From Deltaproteobacteria bacterium (GTDB lineage: Bacteria; Myxococcota; UBA796; SXON01): a DNA stretch of 12,644 bases. Below the pieces are notes generated by a model. It had not been told where the DNA came from. It ran no database searches and was given only the letters and a program-made list of their open reading frames with translations. Position numbers and translations under genes: made by a program. The stretch is taken from contig CANKNP010000128.1 of the NCBI GenBank assembly GCA_947483545.1, positions 1-12,644 of the forward strand. Reading direction: 5' to 3'. Below are positions 6,302 to 12,644 of the stretch, piece by piece; position 1 is the stretch's first letter, and the number at the start of each line of letters is the position of its first letter.

Positions 6302-6343
6302 CCTTCTCCCGCTCGGTGGGAGAAGGTGGCCGCGTCTTCGCGG
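6302..6343. repeat. Intergenic palindromic (REP-like) double hairpin
   Basis: CCTTCTCCC (6302-6310) pairs perfectly with GGGAGAAGG (6318-6326) around GCTCGGT, and CCGCG (6330-6334) pairs with CGCGG (6339-6343) around TCTT, followed by TCGGATGAGGG. The arrangement resembles short palindromic intergenic repeats that are scattered in many high-GC genomes. Only one copy lies in this window, so the repeat status is inferred. Confidence 0.5.
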
Positions 6344-6449
6344 TCGGATGAGGGCTCGGAAGGACGAGGGAGGCTTGCGCTCGAAGATGAGCCCCGAAGG
6401 GGGAGGGGAGACAGTCCGGCGGCGGGGCTGGGGCGTGCCCCCCAGGAAA

Positions 6450-7487
6450 CTAGCGCCCGCGCCGCACGACCATCGCCGCGATCCCCGCGAGCGCGAGCCA
6501 TGCGATGCCGCCGCCCTCGACCGACGAGCACCCGATCGTCGACGAGGACGACGCGGCCTTCGGCCAGCCGGGGATCGTCACTTCGGTCTGCGCGGCGCCG
6601 AACTTCACAGTGAGCGTGACCGGGGCATAGTCGGTGTCCACCTCGTACTCGAGCTCGTCGCCGACCCACTCGTCGCCGTTCGGCATCACCCAGGTCGGGG
6701 TGACCCCGAGGACCATCTCACCTTCGGCGTCGATGCCCACGGCGCCGATGATCGCGCTGTCCTCGACACCTTCTCCCGTGGTATTGCCGATGATCTCGAT
6801 GCCCACGATGTCCTCGACGTCCAGCGCGTGGAAGGAGACATCCTCGACCGTCTCGCCGTCGGCCAGGACCGAGATCGCCTGCTCGCCAGCGAGCGTCGGC
6901 CAGATCGACAGCCACTCGCGGTCCTCCCAGAGCGTCGTGTCCTCGACCTCGACGGTCACGGCCTCTCCGGAGACCGCACCGAGCACGGCGTGCGCTGCGA
7001 GCGGCCGGCCCATCGACGAGAACTCAGCTTCGAAGGCTGAGAAGCTTCCGACCAGCACCTTCTGCGGGCTGCTGGCGATGAAGCCCGAGCCAGCGTCGAG
7101 CGAGAGCTTGGAGGTAAGCGCGACCTCGTCAGCCGCAGCGACCTCGAGCACCACCTCGTGGACCGTCTCGCCCTCGCGGAGGATCTTCAGGACAGAGGTG
7201 CCGGCGCCGATCGCCACGGCGTTGGCCGACACGTCGTCCTCGGTCACGATGACGTCGGCCAGCTCGATCACCGAAGCGTCGCTGCTGATGAGCTCCAGGT
7301 CCTGCATGTCCGCCGAGCGGCCGAGGTGAATGCGCTCGCCGACGTTGAAGGTCAGCTCGCTGCCGAGCGCGTACACATCAGCTACCGAGTCCTCCGAGAG
7401 CTCGATGCTGTCGGTGAAGTTGTCGGTCACGAAGAACCGGTCGGCGGGCGAGCAGGCGACAAGAGAGAGCAGGGTGAGGACGAGCAT
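6450..7487 (-). CDS. Lipoprotein with MYXO-CTERM-like C-terminal sorting signal
   Basis: A 345-residue exported protein. The N-terminus MLVLTLLSLVAC has a lipobox (LVAC, C12) but no basic residue before the hydrophobic core; an in-frame TGA six codons upstream leaves this ATG as the only normal start, with GGAG seven bases before it. The body (about 20-300) is acidic and beta-rich (repeated VxxVALEV, VTVEVED, LTVKFGAAQTEV patterns), suggesting Ig-like or other beta-sandwich domains, none of which I can name. The end follows the MYXO-CTERM plan: a Ser-rich spacer, Gly-Cys (C320), a hydrophobic segment (328-341) and RRGR. Such tails are processed by myxosortases in Myxococcota. Having a lipobox as well would give two possible anchors. 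It lies 85 bases after the CAP-like lipoprotein gene and may be cotranscribed with it. Confidence 0.85.
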   Translation of the reverse strand: MLVLTLLSLVACSPADRFFVTDNFTDSIELSEDSVADVYALGSELTFNVGERIHLGRSADMQDLELISSDASVIELADVIVTEDDVSANAVAIGAGTSVLKILREGETVHEVVLEVAAADEVALTSKLSLDAGSGFIASSPQKVLVGSFSAFEAEFSSMGRPLAAHAVLGAVSGEAVTVEVEDTTLWEDREWLSIWPTLAGEQAISVLADGETVEDVSFHALDVEDIVGIEIIGNTTGEGVEDSAIIGAVGIDAEGEMVLGVTPTWVMPNGDEWVGDELEYEVDTDYAPVTLTVKFGAAQTEVTIPGWPKAASSSSTIGCSSVEGGGIAWLALAGIAAMVVRRGR

Positions 7488-7572
7488 CGGTGACTCCAGT
7501 GCTCATCGGGAAAGCAACCAGCGTGCCAGGTCGAACGTTCAGCGTTCTACGCCACGAGCTTCGACGAGCACC

Positions 7573-8601
7573 CTAGCGTGCCCCCAGGACCACGACACGC
7601 ACGCCCTGCCCGTCGCTCATGGTCGCGACCCCCACCGAGTCGTAGTCCCCGGCGTAGATCAGCCGCTGTTGGGGCGACCACCACATCTGCTCCAAGCACG
7701 CCCGCAGGCTCTCCGCCTCGCACTCGCTCCCCCCGCCCACGAACCCCGCGTGAGCGAGCAGCGCGGACGAGGGTTTGCCCGCGGACCCCGTCGCCAGATC
7801 CCGCAGCCGCACCCGCGCGACGGAGTCCATCCCCGAGTCGCGGACCGGCGCCGGCCGTCCATACCAGTCCCACACCGCAGCGATAGCGTTGAACGCCGCA
7901 TCTTCCGGGTTGTCGCCCTTGAGTTGCCCCACGAAGGGGTAGCGCTCGGGGGTCTTTTCTCCGACGTACACCGGCAACGACGCGACCACCCGCCCACCAA
8001 CAGAGGCCTGCAACAACCACTCTCCCTCCTCGTCGAAGACGACCCCCCCGACCACGGGCTTGGGGTCGCCGTAGGGGTTGGAGGCCTGCCATTCGGCGCT
8101 GCTCAGCGCGACGAAGTCTCCGACCTGCACCTCGCGCGGCACGGGGGGGAGCTCTGGGCCGCCCTCTCCGTGGAGCATCACCCAGACATCATCGTCCGCG
8201 CCGCGCGCGCGAACCAAGCCGACGTCGCCGGTGGCCGGCACGGCGAGGGTGGGAAGTGAATCGTACGGTGCGTGCAGGATTTGGACGCCCGTGACCGGGT
8301 AGGGGTAGCCCGCGCGAACCGCGGCCCAGCGGGCCTCAGAGGGATCGACCTCCGCCCGCGATGCCGCCTTCAGCGCGAGCGCAGTGGCCGCGCCCGACAG
8401 CACCTCTTCCCAAGCTCGGGTCCCGAGAACCTGCGCGACGAGCGGATCCGGGGTCTGGCCGAGGTGGCGAACGTACAGGTCCGCCACGGGCGCAGGGAGG
8501 TGGGGCGCCGAAGGGGTGGCGGCAGCGACCGGCGCGGCGTCGGGCCGATGGGCGCAGCCCGTGAGGAGGAAAGCCGCGAATGGGAGGGCGAGCAGGCGCA
8601 T
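7573..8601 (-). CDS. Lipoprotein with degenerate CAP-like (SCP) C-terminal domain
   Basis: A 342-residue lipoprotein with signal peptide MRLLALPFAAFLLTGC (lipobox LTGC, C16) and a Pro/Ala-rich linker to about residue 40. The N-terminal half has a helical start (DLYVRHLGQTPDPLVAQVLG) and later beta-like strands. The last 110 residues follow the CAP superfamily layout: FNAIAAVWDWYGRPAPV, an ALLAHAGF stretch, then WWSPQQRLIY (307-316) and DSVGVATM (320-327), which parallel the WxxSPxHR and VGVG signatures. The His residues of classical CAP proteins are not evident (Q311/Q312 stand where H is usual). The CAP assignment is therefore tentative; the lipoprotein call is firm. Only a short G-run precedes the ATG as ribosome site. 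The 91-base space to the divergent gene must contain promoters for both. Confidence 0.75.
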   Translation of the reverse strand: MRLLALPFAAFLLTGCAHRPDAAPVAAATPSAPHLPAPVADLYVRHLGQTPDPLVAQVLGTRAWEEVLSGAATALALKAASRAEVDPSEARWAAVRAGYPYPVTGVQILHAPYDSLPTLAVPATGDVGLVRARGADDDVWVMLHGEGGPELPPVPREVQVGDFVALSSAEWQASNPYGDPKPVVGGVVFDEEGEWLLQASVGGRVVASLPVYVGEKTPERYPFVGQLKGDNPEDAAFNAIAAVWDWYGRPAPVRDSGMDSVARVRLRDLATGSAGKPSSALLAHAGFVGGGSECEAESLRACLEQMWWSPQQRLIYAGDYDSVGVATMSDGQGVRVVVLGAR

Positions 8602-8692
8602 ACCCCCCGTTAGTCGATCCCCAGCGCCCCTGCTGGTGAGCGTTTGTCTCGATCACCGGCCCGCGATAGGGCCGCGTCCCTCCGGAGGTTCC

Positions 8693-8965
8693 GTGGCAGA
8701 CATCCAGATCCTGCGCGCCGACGTGTCGAATGGCCGCATCCAATCCTTGGAAGTTCGCTTCCCGAACACCACCCCCCGCACGATCTCGCGGGAGACGGCG
8801 GTGGCGTGGGCGCAAGCCGGGCACTCGTTGATCCCCGTCGCCGGTCATGGACACGACGTTCATCGTGGCGCCGGGCTTGGCCTCGTCGAGGTGGGCGAGG
8901 AGCTGTTCCTTCGCACGGACACGCGGGCCGAAAGCAGCGATGTGGTGGGGTTTCCGGGGCACTGA
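8693..8965 (+). CDS. DUF3892-like small protein
   Basis: A 90-residue protein starting at GTG with GGAGG (8684-8688) four bases upstream; that site is the right half of a perfect CCTCCGGAGG palindrome (8679-8688). The layout fits DUF3892: IQILRADVSNGRIQSLEV, then TISRETAVAWAQAGHSL, then VEVGEELFLRTD and a D..GFPGH ending that parallels the family's RTD...D.L..LP close. The function of the family is unknown. There is no signal peptide, so it is probably cytoplasmic. The frame is open for another 300 bases upstream, but that extension runs antisense through the CAP-like lipoprotein gene and has no ribosome site to favour it. It converges with the next gene over an eight-base gap. Confidence 0.68.
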   Translation: MADIQILRADVSNGRIQSLEVRFPNTTPRTISRETAVAWAQAGHSLIPVAGHGHDVHRGAGLGLVEVGEELFLRTDTRAESSDVVGFPGH

Positions 8966-8973
8966 GCGCAGGC

Positions 8974-10008
8974 CTACCCCTCCGGAATCTCCCCACCGTC
9001 CACCGGCCCCATCGCCGTCAGGTTGACCTCTCGCTCCGGCTTGACCCCGATCCACATTCCGCCAGCAGGGACGGGCCCCGCGTCCCGATACTTCATCTCG
9101 CCACCTTGAAGCGCCCCATCCTTGGTGCTCAGCGGCAGGATGAGCTCTCCGACGTGCCCGCCGCGCTCCACGAGCAGCCGATAGCATCGTTGGTTGACGC
9201 CTCCGAGCTCGACCACGTTGGGGGTGACGAGCGCGACGGCCTCGGTAGGGCCCTGCGCTGCTATTCCGCGGATCATGTCATCGATCGGGAGCGAGAGCTT
9301 CCCGCGTAACTCCCACCGATCCAACGAACCCGGGCGGTAGACCAGCACGAGCAGATAATTGAGCGGCTGCTGCAACAACTCCGGAAAGAAGGTCTGCGCG
9401 AGATGGATGGCCACGCTCAGGACATCGGGTGGGAGCTCCCCCCAAGGGGCGGTGGCACAGCGGATGTCCTCGCCTGCGCTGGCCGTAAGCTCCTCACGCC
9501 GCGTCTCGATGGTCGCTGTCCCGGCGTCGAGCCATTCGCGAAAGTCCTCGTCCAACGCCTCCAGTCCTTCGCCTTCGGACTCCTTCCATTCCCCGTGGAA
9601 CACGCCAACCGACGCCTCGCCCGTGCCGATCAACCGGAACGCGAGCCACCACTTCCCGCTCTCCACCTCGTACTCAAGCACCCCAAGCGCGCGCCTTCCC
9701 CGCCCGTCCACTTCGACCCGGCGCTCCCCCTGGCGGAACGCTCGGACCACACCTTCCCTTCGCGCGAGGTCCATGAACAACGCCGCGATCAACCTTTCGT
9801 TACCGATCTCCTCGGCCTTCTCCAACGAGAGTTGCTCACAGCTCCCCTCGCGCGCGAACACCAGGGCCGGGCGCAAACGGCCCGTCATGCTTGCCTGGTT
9901 TTCAGCGTTGGTCCTTACGAGCGCGCGAACGCCCGCTGTGTCGCGAACATCCCCGAACAGGGGGCGACGCTCGCCCGTGAGTTGAAAATGCTGGAGATCG
10001 TCAGACAT
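8974..10008 (-). CDS. Unrecognised protein, last gene of the aldehyde dehydrogenase unit
   Basis: A 344-residue protein with no family I can name. It opens MSDDLQHFQLTGERRPLFGD, has no signal peptide or membrane segment, and is rich in Glu and Arg, so it should be cytoplasmic. The first half has a helical LSLEKAEEIGNERLIAALF stretch and a strand-rich GVLEYEVESGKWWLAFRL region. The second half includes LSVAIHLAQTFFPELLQQ and an LVLVYRPGSLDRWELRGKL strand pair. Two starts are possible: the ATG at 10008, eleven bases after the aldehyde dehydrogenase stop and behind a G-run, or a GTG at 10038 overlapping the end of that gene. I prefer the ATG. The tight spacing indicates cotranscription with the dehydrogenase, but gives no direct clue to function. 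Confidence 0.82.
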   Translation of the reverse strand: MSDDLQHFQLTGERRPLFGDVRDTAGVRALVRTNAENQASMTGRLRPALVFAREGSCEQLSLEKAEEIGNERLIAALFMDLARREGVVRAFRQGERRVEVDGRGRRALGVLEYEVESGKWWLAFRLIGTGEASVGVFHGEWKESEGEGLEALDEDFREWLDAGTATIETRREELTASAGEDIRCATAPWGELPPDVLSVAIHLAQTFFPELLQQPLNYLLVLVYRPGSLDRWELRGKLSLPIDDMIRGIAAQGPTEAVALVTPNVVELGGVNQRCYRLLVERGGHVGELILPLSTKDGALQGGEMKYRDAGPVPAGGMWIGVKPEREVNLTAMGPVDGGEIPEG

Positions 10009-10019
10009 CGTTACCCCCC

Positions 10020-11441
10020 CTACGCCAAATTCACCCACACACTCTTGATCTGCGTCAGCTCATCCAACACCGCGCGGCCGTTCTCCCGTCCGAAGCCGGA
10101 TTGTTTGTAGCCGCCGTAGGGGCTGGCCGCGTCGAAGCGGTTGTAGGTGTTGATCCAAACCGTTCCGGCCCGGATTCGGGAGGCCAGCGCGTGCGCCTTG
10201 CCGATGTCGCGCGTCCAGATGCCCGCCGCCAAGCCGAACTCCGTCGCGTCGGCCATCTGCGCGACGTCCTCGACGGAGTCGAACGGCAGGATGGAGAGCA
10301 CGGGCCCGAAGATCTCCTCCCGGGCGATGGTCATCGACGGCGTGACCCCAGCGAACACGGTGGGCTCGACATAGTAGCCGGGGCCCTCGGCGCCGCCGCC
10401 GGAGCGACAGGACGCGCCTTCGCCCAAACCCTTCTCGATGTACGACACCACCCGGTCTCGATGCGCCGCCGAGACCAGCGGCCCCATCTGGGTCTTCGGA
10501 TCCAGCGGATCGCCAGACACCAGCGCGTTCGTACCCGTGACAACGGTCTCGATCACCTGGTCCAGCACCCGCCGCTCCACGAGCAGACGGCTCCCGGCCG
10601 TGCACAACTGCCCCTGATTGTAGAACACCGCTGAGACGGCGCTCTTGGCGGCCAGATCCACGTCCGCGTCCGCAAACACAATGTTTGGGCTCTTGCCCCC
10701 CAGCTCCAATGAGAGCTTCTTCAAGGTCCCGGCGGCCGCGCGCATGATGATGCGCCCGGTGTCGGTGCCCCCGGTGAAGGAGATCTTCGCGACGTCCGGG
10801 TGGTCCACCAGCGCGGCGCCACACTCCTCGCCGAAGCCCGTGATGACGTTCAATACTCCGGGCGGCAAACCTGCCTCGGCCAAAATCTCCGCGAGGCGCA
10901 ACGAGGAGAGGCTCGCCTCCTCGGGGGGCTTCAATACCACCGTGTTTCCGACGGCCAGGGCGGGCGCGATTTTTCGGGCGGCCAGGAGCAGGGGAAAATT
11001 CCACGGGATGATCGCGCCGATCACGCCCAACGGCTCCCGAAGCGTGTAGTTGAGGATGGGACCGCGCACGGGGATGGTCTCCCCGGTCAGCTTGGTGGCC
11101 CAGCCGGAGAAATAGAAAAAGGTGTCTGCCGTCCGCGGGACGTCGATAGCCATGGCGTTGGCGATGGGCTTTCCGGTGTCCTGGGACTCCAGCTTGGCCA
11201 ATTCCAAGAGGTTGGCCATGACCAGCTCGCCGGCCTTCCAGAGGATGCGCGCCCGCTCATTCGGGTCGAGCCGTGCCCACGCGGGGAACGCCCGCTTGCA
11301 GGAGGCCACGGCGAGGTCGGCATCCTCCCGCTTGCCGCGGGCCAGGGTGGCGAGGACCTGGCCGGTCGCAGGATTTGGGGTCTCAAACGTCTCGCCTTCG
11401 AGGGCCGGGCGCGACTGGTTGTCGATCCAGAGCGCGGGCAT
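10020..11441 (-). CDS. NAD(P)-dependent aldehyde dehydrogenase
   Basis: A 473-residue member of the aldehyde dehydrogenase superfamily, of normal length, oxidising an aldehyde to the carboxylate in the cytoplasm. All hallmarks are present: PWNFP with the oxyanion Asn N148, KPPEEAS with coenzyme-binding K171, the FTGGTDTGR turn (222-230), ELGGKSP with general-base E246, GQLCTAG with catalytic C280, EEIFGP with E376, and the late SPYGGYKQSGFGRENG. The overall pattern is close to betaine-aldehyde, phenylacetaldehyde and related broad-specificity dehydrogenases; the substrate cannot be decided from sequence alone. The ATG directly follows the TAG of the upstream gene, and the ribosome site lies in that gene's last codons, so translation is probably coupled. 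The following gene starts 11 bases after the stop. Confidence 0.97.
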   Translation of the reverse strand: MPALWIDNQSRPALEGETFETPNPATGQVLATLARGKREDADLAVASCKRAFPAWARLDPNERARILWKAGELVMANLLELAKLESQDTGKPIANAMAIDVPRTADTFFYFSGWATKLTGETIPVRGPILNYTLREPLGVIGAIIPWNFPLLLAARKIAPALAVGNTVVLKPPEEASLSSLRLAEILAEAGLPPGVLNVITGFGEECGAALVDHPDVAKISFTGGTDTGRIIMRAAAGTLKKLSLELGGKSPNIVFADADVDLAAKSAVSAVFYNQGQLCTAGSRLLVERRVLDQVIETVVTGTNALVSGDPLDPKTQMGPLVSAAHRDRVVSYIEKGLGEGASCRSGGGAEGPGYYVEPTVFAGVTPSMTIAREEIFGPVLSILPFDSVEDVAQMADATEFGLAAGIWTRDIGKAHALASRIRAGTVWINTYNRFDAASPYGGYKQSGFGRENGRAVLDELTQIKSVWVNLA

Positions 11442-12401
11442 CTACTCCTCCTCCTCGACAGGGTAAGAGGCGTCGTAGGCATCGGGCTCGGGGCGGAAGA
11501 CGCTCAACAGCGCGATCGCGGAGAGTTGGGGGGCGCCCGTGTCGAAGGTCGCTTTGCCCTCCAAGCCGATGCTGATGAACTCCAGCGGGCTGATCTTGAG
11601 CCCCGCCCCTGCTGTTGACGTGGGCAAGCCCGTCACATCCCCTGGGTCCAGGAGGTATTCGCCGCGGACGGTCGGGCTGACGACAAACTCGGGGATGATC
11701 ACGACCTGCAGCTGCCCTCCGGCGAATGCGCCGCCCCCGATCACGCCACCACCGCCATCAAGCGAGAGGTAGAGCTGGTCGAGCGGGTAATACTCGAAGC
11801 AGCCAAACGCGGAGTAATAATCGGTGCCTTGGAGGGGGTAGGCCGCCACCGCCAGGGCGGCATAGTACGAATCCTGCGAGACCGCGAACCCCGCGCCGCC
11901 GGTCATCACCTGCCAGGCCATATCCCACCCGCCATAAACGAAAACATCCGTGGCGCCGATGGTCATTCCTGGCTCCGCGCCGATGATCTGGGCGGGCTGC
12001 ATCGCCCACAGGATGGAGGTACTGGGCAGGTAGTTCTGCCACTCGTCCCACTGTTGCAGGCCGATGTTCGGGTTGGTGACCCCCAGCCGGACGTGGTACT
12101 GTTCGCGCCCAATCTGGAGCATCGCCCACTCGGGAGGGAGGGGTTGAGTGATGCCGCCGGCGAGATTGGCAGGATCCATGTGGACATCCAGGTCCACCCG
12201 GATGAACAGGAGGTCGGTGCCCAACCGGGCGTCCACCTCAGCCTGTGCGAGCGTCGGCGCAACCCCCAGACCCGAACCGGAGTCCCCGACCACGACCCCG
12301 CCCGAGGCGGCGCCCCCGAACCAGGTTTCGACTTCCCCGGCTTGGGCAGCGCCGGGGAGGGCGAGGAGGAGAACGAAGGGGCGAAAGACAGGGTTCAGCA
12401 C
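11442..12401 (-). CDS. Exported, probable outer-membrane beta-barrel protein
   Basis: A 319-residue exported protein. I place the start at the GTG with GGAG five bases upstream, giving a good signal peptide (MLNPVFRPFVLLLALPGAAQA, likely cleaved after residue 21). The frame is open further upstream, but that part runs through the dispersed repeat and is not plausible. The mature protein alternates aromatic-rich strands with Gly-rich turns (LFIRVDLDVHMDP, VFVYGGWDMAWQV, YYAALAVAAYPL, LEFISIGLEGKATF, SAIALLSVF), as in outer-membrane barrels. It ends PVEEEE rather than with the usual terminal aromatic residue, so membrane insertion is uncertain. An alternative is a soluble periplasmic beta protein. 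It is the first gene of the unit with the aldehyde dehydrogenase, so a role in uptake or sensing of an aldehyde precursor is possible but unproven. Confidence 0.78.
   Translation of the reverse strand: MLNPVFRPFVLLLALPGAAQAGEVETWFGGAASGGVVVGDSGSGLGVAPTLAQAEVDARLGTDLLFIRVDLDVHMDPANLAGGITQPLPPEWAMLQIGREQYHVRLGVTNPNIGLQQWDEWQNYLPSTSILWAMQPAQIIGAEPGMTIGATDVFVYGGWDMAWQVMTGGAGFAVSQDSYYAALAVAAYPLQGTDYYSAFGCFEYYPLDQLYLSLDGGGGVIGGGAFAGGQLQVVIIPEFVVSPTVRGEYLLDPGDVTGLPTSTAGAGLKISPLEFISIGLEGKATFDTGAPQLSAIALLSVFRPEPDAYDASYPVEEEE
11445..11456 (-). promoter_or_regulatory. Ribosome site coded inside the upstream gene's Glu run
   Basis: On the minus strand four GAG codons (the final EEEE) form GAGGAGGAGGAG, immediately followed by TAG and the ATG of the aldehyde dehydrogenase. 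The purine run is an excellent Shine-Dalgarno sequence, so the odd acidic C-terminus of the upstream protein may be a by-product of this signal. Confidence 0.75.
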
Positions 12402-12422
12402 GCGGACTCCGGGGGAAGCGGC

Positions 12423-12428
12423 AGTATA
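12423..12428 (-). promoter_or_regulatory. Candidate -10 box of the barrel-dehydrogenase unit
   Basis: The minus strand reads TTATACT here, containing TATACT (five of six matches to TATAAT), about 20 bases before the GTG start. It is flanked by GCGGC and GCCGC, which form a small inverted repeat around it. No -35 match is found, so an alternative sigma factor or an activator would be needed. Confidence 0.4.
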
Positions 12429-12515
12429 AGCCGCACGGGGGGGGCGGGCGGCTCGGGGCGATCCCGGCCGCTTCCGCACGATCCTGAAACGCCGCTGCGC
12501 ACCCGGGGGCGCCCC

Positions 12516-12643
12516 CCCGATCCGCGCGCTCGGCAAACCTCGCTCGCGGCTCGGCGGTCCCTTTGCACCGTTCCTACCGGCGGAAAGCAGCGGGCCCGTC
12601 GAAGACGCCGGGCCCGCCGCCTTCCACCTGGAACGGTGCGGTT
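12516..12643 (+). repeat. Dispersed two-hairpin repeat, copy 3 (cut by window end)
   Basis: Aligns without gaps to 1365-1492 with about nine differences in 128 bases; the tail is beyond the window. The second hairpin keeps GCACCGTTCC and GGAACGGTGC as base and GCAGCGGGCCCG against CGGGCCCGCCGC inside (one mismatch in 12). The first hairpin has the same GCTCGCGGCTCGG right arm as copy 1, so it pairs less well than in copy 2. It lies upstream of the barrel-protein gene, in the 243-base gap 12402-12644, which otherwise holds only the candidate promoter. Confidence 0.88.
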
Positions 12644-12644
12644 A

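Larger units (their letters stand above)
6008..6449. other. Gene-free hairpin-rich stretch
   Basis: About 440 bases between two minus-strand genes, without a credible reading frame. From left to right it holds an AT-rich patch that may be a promoter, a GGCCCG/CGGGCC hairpin (6073-6090), a nine-pair CCCCCCGAA/TTCGGGGGG hairpin (6120-6143), four heptamer repeats (6141-6168) and a double hairpin (6302-6343). The rest (6169-6300 and 6344-6449) is purine-biased on the plus strand with no structure I can name. Confidence 0.7.

Noticed and set aside
7330..8259. Plus-strand open frame opposite the two lipoproteins
   Set aside because: It is antisense to two genes with lipoboxes and has His/Arg/Pro-rich composition typical of a shadow frame.
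12402..12536. N-terminal extension of the barrel protein into the right-hand repeat
   Set aside because: The extension is Arg/Pro-rich and begins in repeat sequence; the GTG at 12401 has a ribosome site and gives a normal signal peptide.
1..12644. tRNA, rRNA, integrase or transposase genes
   Set aside because: I looked for conserved tRNA arms and recombinase motifs on both strands and found none that I could support.

Overview
The window is high-GC bacterial chromosome that most resembles a member of the Myxococcota (former Deltaproteobacteria). The evidence is one protein ending in a MYXO-CTERM-like sorting signal, a large FG-GAP lipoprotein of a type frequent in that phylum, several Cys-anchored lipoproteins and GTG starts. 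There are eleven protein genes and no RNA gene, transposase, integrase or CRISPR array that I can support.

Left part (1-3328, plus strand): a small locus of competence-like, envelope-directed genes. A secreted metallo-beta-lactamase-fold protein of the ComEC nuclease-domain type carries an Ada-like Cys-rich tail (207-1325). A tight three-gene run follows: a DUF3006 protein (1676-1900), an exported protein with two ComEA-type helix-hairpin-helix domains (1920-2447), and a membrane-anchored signal-peptidase-I homologue in which both catalytic residues appear to be replaced (2459-3013). The metallohydrolase gene is bracketed by inverted copies of a 153-bp two-hairpin repeat; a third copy lies at the right end of the window. 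The run ends in a perfect 122-bp direct duplication rich in hairpins (3011-3132 and 3139-3260).

Middle (3329-8965): an unrecognised cytoplasmic protein (plus), then on the minus strand an eight-repeat FG-GAP lipoprotein, a hairpin-rich gene-free stretch of about 440 bp, a protein with both a lipobox and a MYXO-CTERM-like tail, and a lipoprotein with a CAP-like C-terminus. A short DUF3892-like gene is divergent from the last of these.

Right (8974-12401, minus strand): a tightly coupled three-gene unit. In transcription order it is an exported probable outer-membrane beta-barrel protein, an NAD(P)-dependent aldehyde dehydrogenase whose ATG directly abuts the preceding stop codon, and an unrecognised cytoplasmic protein.

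The most interesting material is the left locus. A stand-alone ComEC-like hydrolase, DUF3006, tandem ComEA domains and a signal-peptidase pseudoenzyme together suggest an extracytoplasmic DNA-handling module, but this joint role is inference. The two repeat families are also unexplained.
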